Positions 45,902-56,095 of a stretch of 64,000 nucleotides of DNA are shown here, piece after piece. A program made the position numbers and the translations under genes. The notes beneath the pieces are model-generated. The model had not been told where the DNA came from, made no database searches, and was given only the letters and a program-made list of their open reading frames with translations. Each line of letters begins with the position of its first letter. Positions within the stretch are counted from its first letter, which is position 1. This stretch comes from Rahnella aquatilis CIP 78.65 = ATCC 33071 (GTDB lineage: Bacteria > Pseudomonadota > Gammaproteobacteria > Enterobacterales > Enterobacteriaceae): NCBI RefSeq assembly GCF_000241955.1, contig NC_016818.1, forward strand, positions 558,001-622,000, in the 5' to 3' direction.

Positions 45902-46058
45902 TTCTGAATTCCTTAAGTGTGATAAACGTTTCAGTAAGATGTCGACACGCTACCGCCCCTAGCCGTAAACCGAGGCCCATGAGGTCGTGTCTGCCCGATG
46001 TTCTGGTGACGGACCCCGGGGCATTTTCCGGTCCGTCGGAAAGGTGAAAATCAGCCGC
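45902..46058 (-). other. Gap between tssL and vgrG with a GC-rich hairpin
   Basis: This is the largest gap within the T6SS operon. It holds ACGGACC...GGTCCGT (about 46010-46040) and no reading frame. Related loci usually place clpV (tssH) and hcp between tssL and vgrG, so this may be where they were lost. The hairpin has no T run, so it is not a clear terminator. Confidence 0.5.
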
Positions 46059-46691
46059 CTATCTTTCGGGTAGCCACTGATGTAATAACTGTTCCAGTTG
46101 CAGGTTCAGCCCTCCGCTCAGAAGCAGCGTTATCAGCAGCAGTCCACATCCGATTAACCAGGGAGAACGCAACCAGCCACCGCGCCTGATAAAGCGGCGG
46201 TTTATGATTACCGGCGTATTCAGAGGGAAATCAAAGTCAGGAACTAATTCGTTGAGTTCATTGAGAAGTGCCTGACGGGCAGGGGTTGGCTTATCGCGAT
46301 AGATGCCCTGAAATCCGAGCGCCAGTGCACGTTGAAAACACGTCAGGACGCGGATATCGGGCGAAGGCTGCTGCAGTACCTGACGAATGCGGTCATACAG
46401 CTCTTCGCCAGCCTGGAATGTCTGAAAGAAACGAACTTGCAGGGGCTGATTCTGCCAGACGACACGTTGACGGGTATTTCCTGAAGCGGATTCATCAAGC
46501 AAAGCACATTGTGTGTAAGTGATATGATCAATATTCTCAACCGAGATATTTTGGTCTTTAAGTGCTTTACGTACCGCATCAACCTGAATAATGCCCTGCT
46601 GATAAAAAGGTTCCCCTGTCGGCTGATCGTTTCGTCTTAGCGATATAACCAGTAACCAGGTGCCCTGAAGCAATCCATCAATAGATGTCAT
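46059..46691 (-). CDS. tssL: T6SS inner-membrane protein TssL (DotU)
   Basis: A 210-aa TssL from the ATG at 46691 (MTSIDGLLQGTWLLV); a TTG upstream is rejected. The family motif YTQCALLDES is present, and a single C-terminal membrane helix (PWLIGCGLLLITLLLSGG) is followed by a short periplasmic tail. There is no peptidoglycan-binding extension. It binds TssM in the membrane complex. It is the first recognisable gene of the leftward operon; its ribosome site is weak. Confidence 0.9.
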   Translation of the reverse strand: MTSIDGLLQGTWLLVISLRRNDQPTGEPFYQQGIIQVDAVRKALKDQNISVENIDHITYTQCALLDESASGNTRQRVVWQNQPLQVRFFQTFQAGEELYDRIRQVLQQPSPDIRVLTCFQRALALGFQGIYRDKPTPARQALLNELNELVPDFDFPLNTPVIINRRFIRRGGWLRSPWLIGCGLLLITLLLSGGLNLQLEQLLHQWLPER

Positions 46692-47192
46692 GAGTGAATA
46701 TATCCGTGAGGTTAAAAATAAGACCGGCAATAAAATTAACCTGTCAGGGATTAAGCTTATAACGACACAACAGGGAGGGATATAAAAATGAATATGGCCT
46801 GTTTAATTTAATTCATGAATGTTCAGAGGGTTGCAGGGAGAGGTTTTGCGTCCGGCCCCCTTCCGGCGTGGCCTGTAGCGATGTTGTTTTGTCATTCAGG
46901 CCTGTGCGTGAAGTTTTTCAGACACACGGGTGCGCTGATTTTCAGATAATTAGTACCGCCTTTATAATTTTCAACTCAATAATTTTCAATATTTACATTC
47001 GCTGGGTGAATGATTTAAATTATCGGGCGGTAACCGGGTTAGTAAATACAGGATAAATTATTTTGGTATTTCGTGATGTTTTTATCATGATTTTTAATTT
47101 TTTTTAGACTGTTAATAGAAACGCGTTAATAGAATTAAGTCAGCGTTTTAAACATCCGGAATAATTATGTTTGAATGTTTTTGCCCGTGGAT
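46692..47192. other. Noncoding stretch at the right end of the T6SS island
   Basis: About 500 bp with no convincing reading frame. It becomes AT-rich towards 47100 and must contain the promoter of the T6SS operon. No tssB, tssC or tssK, which commonly precede tssL, is found, nor any integrase remnant. Confidence 0.6.
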
Positions 47193-47244
47193 ATGAAAAA
47201 GCCGCTGATCGGCATTGCGCTGATCGCGGCTTTTTTTCGTCTGC
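47193..47244. repeat. Right 52-bp direct repeat of the T6SS island (fadH terminator)
   Basis: Identical over all 52 bp to 29178-29229. The hairpin lies 6 bp past the fadH stop and, with T runs on both strands, serves as its terminator. Together the two copies delimit 17.96 kb of intervening sequence containing all T6SS genes of the island. Confidence 0.95.
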
Positions 47245-47250
47245 CAGTGC

Positions 47251-49682
<2,432 letters not shown>

Positions 49683-50549
49683 ATGAATCTTATTGACCAT
49701 ACAGCCTGCCGCCCGTTCACCGAAGCCGGGCATTTGTCCCAGATTGCAGCCTATTATGAAGAAGGCCGTAATGTCATGTGGATGATGCTCAGGTCTTATC
49801 CACGGCCCTGTTTTAATCAGGAACTCATTGAGGACATCATGGCGCTGACTTATACCGCAAAAGCGTCGGGACTGCGTTTCGATTTCTGGGTCACCGGTTC
49901 TCTGGTGCCCAATATGTACAACGTGGGAGGTGATCTGAGTTTCTTTGTTGATTCCATCGTCAATAACAAACGTGAGGCGTTACGCGCTTACGCCAGATCC
50001 TGTGTGGACTGCGTACACGCCGCCGCACGCGGGTTTGATGTGGGGGCGATCAGTTTGTCGATGATCGAAGGCACGGCGCTTGGCGGCGGCTTTGAGGCCG
50101 CACTGGCGCACCACTATGTGCTGGCGCAGAACACGGCACGGATGGGGTTTCCTGAGATCGCGTTTAACCTTTTCCCGGGAATGGGCGGTTACTCGCTGGT
50201 GACACGCAAGGCGGGGATGAAGCTGGCGGAGGAACTGATTTCCAGCGGCGAGTCGCATACCGCCGAATGGTTTGAAAGCCGCGGGCTGGTGGATGTGTTG
50301 TTCCAGCCGGGGGAAGCCTTCAACGCCACACGCACGTTCATGGATGTTTTGCGGCCCAAGCTCAACGGCATCCGGGCGATGATCCGCGCACGTCAGCGTG
50401 TGTTGCAATTATCGCGTTCAGAACTGATGGATATTACGGAGGATTGGGTGGATGCAGCGTTTACGCTGGAGGAGAAAGACCTGAGTTATATGGAGCGTCT
50501 GGTCATGCTGCAAAACCGGCATACGGCATCATTGCGTAAAACCGGCTAG
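49683..50549 (+). CDS. rpfF: Diffusible signal factor synthase RpfF
   Basis: Crotonase-fold enzyme that makes cis-2-unsaturated fatty acid signals (DSF/BDSF) from acyl-ACP by thioester hydrolysis and dehydration. It is 288 aa, and the N-terminus (ACRPF..AG.LSQ...YYEEGRNVMWMMLRS.PRPCFN) closely follows the Burkholderia cenocepacia protein as I recall it. Both catalytic glutamates, with the 20-residue spacing of the family, are present: E138 in GGGFEAAL and E158 in GFPEIAF. It converges on rpfR with a 29-bp gap. Confidence 0.9.
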   Translation: MNLIDHTACRPFTEAGHLSQIAAYYEEGRNVMWMMLRSYPRPCFNQELIEDIMALTYTAKASGLRFDFWVTGSLVPNMYNVGGDLSFFVDSIVNNKREALRAYARSCVDCVHAAARGFDVGAISLSMIEGTALGGGFEAALAHHYVLAQNTARMGFPEIAFNLFPGMGGYSLVTRKAGMKLAEELISSGESHTAEWFESRGLVDVLFQPGEAFNATRTFMDVLRPKLNGIRAMIRARQRVLQLSRSELMDITEDWVDAAFTLEEKDLSYMERLVMLQNRHTASLRKTG

Positions 50550-50578
50550 CAGCAGGCAGAGACAGCCCGTCACTGGCG

Positions 50579-52597
50579 CTATTTCTGTTTTGCTTTGTGT
50601 TTAAAAACATGGGGTGAAGCAATCATTTTTTCCTCAAGCCAGTGCTCCAGCTCACTCGCGGGCATTGGCTTGGCGTACAAAAAGCCCTGTTTGCTGTCCA
50701 CACCGATTTCGTCAATCAGCTTCTCTTCTTCCGCCGTTTCCACCCCTTCCGCGACCACCGTCAGTTGCAGCGTTTTTGCCACCGCCACAATCGCCCGCAC
50801 CAGCGCCTGAGACACCGGGTTGTCATTGATTCCACGGATAAAGCTTTGATCCAGCTTGATGCAGTCGAGGGGGATCCTCGCCAGTTGTGACAGTGAAGAA
50901 TAACCGGTACCGAAATCATCCAGATGCACCTGCGCGCCCAGTTTATGCAACTGGTTAATCATGGTAACCGCTGCACCTTCGTCTTCCACCAGGCAACTTT
51001 CTGTCAGCTCGAAATCCAGCAGACAACCTTTCATGCCAGCTTTTTTCATGGCATCCGATAACGTCGTGATGAATGAAGCGTTATTGAGCTGTCGTCCGGA
51101 AAGATTCACCGCCACACGCAAATTCAGCCCTTTTTTCTGCCATTCCGTCGCCTGACGGGTTGCCGTTTCAATCACCCATTTGCCGATTGGCGTGATGAGA
51201 CCGGATTCTTCGGCATAAGGAATAAAGCTCTGAGGCTGGATCAGACCGCGTTCCGGAGAATGCCAGCGCAGCAGCGCTTCCACGCTTTGCACATTGCCGT
51301 AAAGCGACACTTTCGGCTGATAGTGTAAGACCAGTTGATCTTTCTCAGACAAGGCTTTGCGTAAATGAGTATCTAACCACATGTATTCAGAGGCTTTCTC
51401 ATTCATACCTGATGAGAACACACAGTGTACATTTTTGCCTTTTTCCTTGGCTGCATACATGGCAGTATCGGCGTTTTGCAACAGTGTGTCTCCGTCGGTA
51501 CCGTGTTCCGGGCAAATCGCGATCCCGGCTGAACAGCCGGTATACACTTCAATCAGTCCGATACGGAACGGCAAAGTAAGCCTGCGCAGAACCCGCTGAC
51601 TCAGCGCTTCCAGCGTTTTTATCTCAGCATGCGTGCTGAGAATAATGAATTCATCGCCGCCGAGCCGCGCCAGTTTATCGTCAGGCGACAGGCAATCCTG
51701 AATGGCATCAGACACCGCCCGCAGCAGGTGATCACCAAACATATGCCCGTAGGCGTCGTTAACTTTTTTGAAGTTATCCAGATCCAGATAAATCAGCCCG
51801 ACTTTGTTTTCACCACGCTCGAGGAGTGCTCTGGCAAGGGATTCCTGCAAGGCATTACGGTTAGCGAAACCGGTCACCAGATCGGTGTTTGCCAGCACGC
51901 GCAAACGCTCCTGTGCCTTGCGTTCGTCGGTGATGTCAGAGCCGGAGCAAATCAGATATTTTTGCTGTTTGCCGCTGCCGCTGTGGACGAATTTATTGCG
52001 AAACAGGAACAGGCGCTGGCCTTTGACGGTATTGATCCAGCGTTCCACTTCATAAGATTGCTGGTGCTGAAAAAAGCCAGTGATGTTCTGACGTGAGGCC
52101 AGACCTTCTTCCATTGACATGAATAAGTCATAGGCACTTCGCCCGATAACATCTTCTTCGCGCAGGCCGGTATATTCTTCGCTCAGGCGGTTAAAACGGT
52201 GGACTTTGCCTTCCTGGTCAATAATGACAATCACGGAGTTGGCTTCGGAAACCACCTGCTCAGCAAAGGTCAGTCCGACTTCAAGGTCATGCGCGACAGA
52301 CTCGGTGTCATGATAAGCGGAGGCCGTACCGGCCCAGGCTTTGCTGTCGATTTTCCGCCCGACAAGATACAGACGCACGGGGGATCCGAACAGGGTGATA
52401 TCCAGCGCAAAACTTGAGGTGATCCCGGTCAGTTGCTTTATTTTCCCTGCCTGCCACTGCGTCAGAGGGATAGCAATATTGACAACGCCTTTCTCTGCGG
52501 ATAACTCCAGCGCATTACTGTCTGAACTCAGTCGCCAATAGGGGCGCGGTGTACCAAAATGCAGGTACAGAAGGGAAGCATCTTGAGAGTCGACCAT
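50579..52597 (-). CDS. rpfR: DSF receptor and c-di-GMP enzyme RpfR (PAS-GGDEF-EAL)
   Basis: A 672-aa cytoplasmic protein. An N-terminal domain (about 1-95) corresponds to the RpfF-interaction domain, then come PAS (about 110-225), GGDEF with intact GGDEF at 313-317 and EAL with intact EAL at 440-442 and DDFGTGYSSL. In Burkholderia, BDSF binding to the PAS domain raises c-di-GMP hydrolysis. No RxxD inhibitory site precedes GGDEF. There are no membrane helices. Adjacency to rpfF strongly supports the name. Confidence 0.9.
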   Translation of the reverse strand: MVDSQDASLLYLHFGTPRPYWRLSSDSNALELSAEKGVVNIAIPLTQWQAGKIKQLTGITSSFALDITLFGSPVRLYLVGRKIDSKAWAGTASAYHDTESVAHDLEVGLTFAEQVVSEANSVIVIIDQEGKVHRFNRLSEEYTGLREEDVIGRSAYDLFMSMEEGLASRQNITGFFQHQQSYEVERWINTVKGQRLFLFRNKFVHSGSGKQQKYLICSGSDITDERKAQERLRVLANTDLVTGFANRNALQESLARALLERGENKVGLIYLDLDNFKKVNDAYGHMFGDHLLRAVSDAIQDCLSPDDKLARLGGDEFIILSTHAEIKTLEALSQRVLRRLTLPFRIGLIEVYTGCSAGIAICPEHGTDGDTLLQNADTAMYAAKEKGKNVHCVFSSGMNEKASEYMWLDTHLRKALSEKDQLVLHYQPKVSLYGNVQSVEALLRWHSPERGLIQPQSFIPYAEESGLITPIGKWVIETATRQATEWQKKGLNLRVAVNLSGRQLNNASFITTLSDAMKKAGMKGCLLDFELTESCLVEDEGAAVTMINQLHKLGAQVHLDDFGTGYSSLSQLARIPLDCIKLDQSFIRGINDNPVSQALVRAIVAVAKTLQLTVVAEGVETAEEEKLIDEIGVDSKQGFLYAKPMPASELEHWLEEKMIASPHVFKHKAKQK

Positions 52598-52879
52598 GAA
52601 TGTTTCTCCGCAAAGAACGCTATACGCCGCCAGTGTGGCGACAGTCGACAGTCAGCACAGACGGAGCTTACTCTGTTCAGCACACCCGCAGCGCTCCGTA
52701 AAAAAATGGATAAGGGCGGAATGGCGTAACACATTGAATTTAAGGTTAGCAACTGTCCGTTATATAGCCAGTAACCGGACAGAAATTACTGCTCAGAACA
52801 GGCGGCCTCCGTTGCCGGAATACCGCCTGAGAGAGAACGTTTATGATTGTGTTCCGGGCCCGGTTTCAGGCCCGGAAAG
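52598..52879. other. Gap between bglX and rpfR
   Basis: No gene is seen. A GC-rich hairpin TTCCGGGCC/GGCCCGGAA (52852-52877) just after the bglX stop may end bglX transcription, but it lacks a good T run. The rest holds the rpfR promoter, with GGAG 8 nt before its ATG. Confidence 0.45.
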
Positions 52880-55177
52880 TTATTTCAGCAGGAAACTGGT
52901 TTTTTTCACATCCTGAGAATCTAACCCCACGAATACATTGAACTTTCCGGGCTCAGAAGCCCATTTCAACTTGTCGTTGTAGAAACGTAAATCTTTTTCA
53001 GTGATCGCAAATGTCACGATTTTCTCTTCGCCCGGTTGCAGGTTGATTTTCTCGAAGTTTTTCAGCTCCTTAACCGGACGACTGATCGACGCCGTAACAT
53101 CCTGCAGGTACATCTGGACGATAGTCGCGCCGCTGACTTTGCCGGTGTTTTTCACCGTCACGCTGGCGGTCAGCGGATGTCCTGCATCCATCGTGGTGGA
53201 GGACAAATTCACGTCAGACACACTGAAACGGGTGTAGCTCAGACCATAACCGAACGGGAACAGCGGGCCGTTGGTGATATCAAAATAACGGGTGGTGTAT
53301 TTATCCGGATGCTGCGGATTAAACGGGCGGCCGGTATTAAGCACGCTGTTATACAAAGGAATTTGCCCGACAGAGCGCGGGAAGGTCATCGGCAGTTTGC
53401 CTGATGGATTGTAATCGCCAAACAGTACGTCGGCAATCGCATGTCCGCCTTCGGTGCCGCTGAACCAGGTTTCCAGCATGGCGTCAGAAATTTCGTTTTC
53501 CCATGACAGGGTCAGCGGGCGGCCATTCATTAACACAACAACCAGCGGCTTACCGGTGGCTTTCAGTGCCTTAAGCAAATCCCGCTGGCTTTGCGGAATG
53601 TTGATATCGGAACGGCTGGAGGCTTCATGCGCCATGCCTTGTGCTTCACCGACGACAGCGACTACAACGTCAGCTTTTTCTGCGGTTTTCACTGCTTCGT
53701 CAATCATATCCTGTGGTTTGCGCGGATCGTTGATCACCTGTTTCTCGTAAGAGTTCAGGAAATCGACCATAGCCTGATCGTCAGTGACGTTGGCACCGCG
53801 GGCATACAGGATGGTGCCTTTATCACCGAGCACATCTTTCATGCCCTGCAACACCGTGACTGCCTGCGCCGCTTTACCGGCCGCCGACCAGCTGCCCATC
53901 ACGTCACGCTTGCTGTCAGCCAGCGCGCCCACGACGGCAATCGTGCCTTTTTTCTGTAACGGCAACGTTTGATCGTTATTTTTCAGCAGCACCAGCGAGG
54001 TACGCGCCACTTCGCGCGCCTCCTGACGGTGCAGGCGGCTTTCGGCGTTAGTGTCAGCCGGGTCGCTCGACGGCGGGCCTAAATGACGATATTCATCGAC
54101 AAACAGTCCCATATCCCATTTCGCCGCCAGAACATCACGCACGGCGCGGTCAATATCTTTCTGGCTTACCAGACCGTCGGCAAGTAACCCTTTCAGGTAT
54201 TTACCATACATATTGTCGGCCATGTCCATATCGACACCGGCTTTCAGCGCCATCGCGGCTGCCTGACGATCGTCTTCGGCTACGCCATGTTTGACCAGCC
54301 CGCCAATGGCACCGTGGTCGCTGACGGTCAGGCCTTTGAACTGCCAGTCGTCGCGCAGAATATCTTTCAGCAGCCAGGTATTCGAGGTGGCAGGAATGCC
54401 GTTAATGCTGTTCAGCGCCACCATCACGCCGCCAGCACCGGCATCGACTGCTGCTTTATACGGTGGCATGTAATCATTGAACATGCGGGTCAGGCTCATG
54501 TCCACGGTGTTGTATTCGCGGCCGCCTTCGACAGCGCCGTACAACGCATAGTGTTTGACGTTGGCCATGACGGCGTCAGGGGCAGAGGGATCTTTACCCT
54601 GATAACCGGTAACCATTTCATGCGCGAGGCGTGAGGTCAGGTAGGTATCTTCGCCGAAACCTTCAGAAACACGGCCCCAGCGCGGATCACGGGTGATATC
54701 AACCATCGGTGAGAACGTCATGTTCAGGCCATCAGCCGCCGTTTCCAGTGCGGAAATGCGTGCGCTGGTGGCAACCGCCTGCATATCCCAGCTCGCCGCC
54801 AGGCCGAGGCTGATAGGAAAAATAGTGCGCTGCCCATGCACCACGTCATAGGCATAAAACGGAGGGATTTTCAGGCGGCTGTATTGCACCTGATCCTGCA
54901 TCCGGCGGATATCGGGTTTTGTTACCGTGTTAAACACGCCACCGACTTTACCGGCGCGGATGTCAGCCATGATGGCTTCTTTTTGGTATTCAGGCCCCAC
55001 AGTGACCAGATTCAGCTGACCGATTTTTTCATCAAGGGTCATTTTTTTCATCAGATCGGCAATGAACGCGTTGCGCTCTTTCACCTGATCCTGAGGTATG
55101 CCCGTTGTTTCAACGGCGAGAGAAGAAGCAGAACTTACCAGTAACACTAACGCGCCAAGCATGTGATGCGTATTCAT
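52880..55177 (-). CDS. bglX: Periplasmic beta-glucosidase BglX
   Basis: Glycoside hydrolase family 3 enzyme releasing glucose from beta-glucosides in the periplasm. The start at 55177 (AAGGA upstream) gives 765 aa, the E. coli length; an 11-residue upstream extension is rejected. A signal peptide (residues 1-20, ending SSLA) is followed by the GH3 barrel with the nucleophile in GLTVSDHGAIGG, the C-terminal sandwich and a fibronectin-III-like domain (SATIVQMYLQDV). Confidence 0.95.
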   Translation of the reverse strand: MNTHHMLGALVLLVSSASSLAVETTGIPQDQVKERNAFIADLMKKMTLDEKIGQLNLVTVGPEYQKEAIMADIRAGKVGGVFNTVTKPDIRRMQDQVQYSRLKIPPFYAYDVVHGQRTIFPISLGLAASWDMQAVATSARISALETAADGLNMTFSPMVDITRDPRWGRVSEGFGEDTYLTSRLAHEMVTGYQGKDPSAPDAVMANVKHYALYGAVEGGREYNTVDMSLTRMFNDYMPPYKAAVDAGAGGVMVALNSINGIPATSNTWLLKDILRDDWQFKGLTVSDHGAIGGLVKHGVAEDDRQAAAMALKAGVDMDMADNMYGKYLKGLLADGLVSQKDIDRAVRDVLAAKWDMGLFVDEYRHLGPPSSDPADTNAESRLHRQEAREVARTSLVLLKNNDQTLPLQKKGTIAVVGALADSKRDVMGSWSAAGKAAQAVTVLQGMKDVLGDKGTILYARGANVTDDQAMVDFLNSYEKQVINDPRKPQDMIDEAVKTAEKADVVVAVVGEAQGMAHEASSRSDINIPQSQRDLLKALKATGKPLVVVLMNGRPLTLSWENEISDAMLETWFSGTEGGHAIADVLFGDYNPSGKLPMTFPRSVGQIPLYNSVLNTGRPFNPQHPDKYTTRYFDITNGPLFPFGYGLSYTRFSVSDVNLSSTTMDAGHPLTASVTVKNTGKVSGATIVQMYLQDVTASISRPVKELKNFEKINLQPGEEKIVTFAITEKDLRFYNDKLKWASEPGKFNVFVGLDSQDVKKTSFLLK

Positions 55178-55558
55178 CGGAATTCCTTCAGCCATAAACA
55201 GGGGAGCCAAATCAGAGAAAATTCAGCAGCCTGAAGCAAACAAAGCAATGATCATTCTATGAAAAGTATAGAGTGAGAATCTAATACGTCCGTTCAACTA
55301 TTAGCAATGAATAGTTTAGGCGTTATCACACTCTCTTTTTACCTTTCGGGACATCCCGCAATTTACAGGTAATCAGAATGATAGATACAAAAAGACCTTC
55401 GATGCATCCCGCAAATTTTTATATTTAGGATTAAATGACGTCTGGCTGAACAAATAAGCATCAAAAGTACGGCGAGGGGAACGCGCGGGAATAATAAAAA
55501 GGGCAGAACATGCGGCTCTGCCCTTTAACAATCTGGAATATCCCTTCAGGACATCGGA
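55178..55558. other. Region between bglX and yjcB
   Basis: About 380 bp with no gene. It contains the bglX promoter area and, at its far end, the yjcB terminator. Confidence 0.5.
55495..55526 (-). terminator. Intrinsic terminator after yjcB
   Basis: Read leftwards, AAAGGGCAGAG pairs with TTCTGCCCTTT (about one mismatch) and TTTATTATT follows. It begins about 33 bp past the yjcB stop codon. Confidence 0.82.
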
Positions 55559-55843
55559 TTAATAGTAGTAAGACATATCGGTCGGGGTTTTGCTCATGAC
55601 GTCAAAGAAAACGTCCTTGGTGTTTGCCCAGAATTGCGCGACGGCAACGGCGTTGTAGCTCATGCCCATCAGGCTCATGACAAAGAAACAGGTCACGGTC
55701 AGGCCGATACCGCTGCATACGAATGCCATCGTATTGCGGCTGGACTGGCGGCAAACAATATTAAGCTGGCTGGTGCAGAACATCAAAAAGGCGCTCAGTA
55801 ATTCCCAGCGCATCATTAAAATCCCGGCAGTTAATGTACCCAT
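55559..55843 (-). CDS. yjcB: YjcB family small membrane protein
   Basis: A 94-aa protein with two or three hydrophobic segments (about 10-28, 35-60, 65-75). The N-terminus MGTLTAGILMMRWELLSAFLMF and the spacing of hydrophobic blocks resemble E. coli YjcB (93 aa, MATLTTGVVLLRWQLLSA as recalled). The function is unknown. The terminator downstream suggests a single-gene transcript. Confidence 0.75.
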   Translation of the reverse strand: MGTLTAGILMMRWELLSAFLMFCTSQLNIVCRQSSRNTMAFVCSGIGLTVTCFFVMSLMGMSYNAVAVAQFWANTKDVFFDVMSKTPTDMSYYY

Positions 55844-56095
55844 CGATAAAATCCTTACTCACTACAGCCATTTGCACGAAGCCAAAATCAGCCGCAAGGC
55901 GGCGACAACGGGCGGGCAATGGGCTTTACTGAAGAAATGGTGAATTACAATTATGTGACGACGGTCACATTATATCACCGGATTTTATTTTTGAGCAAAA
56001 AATGTTCGCTAATGAAAAATAGGCATAACACATCAACTTATTTTGATGATGTGTTATGAAAAGCGGATAAATCGCGACGTGGTTTGAAGAAATAA

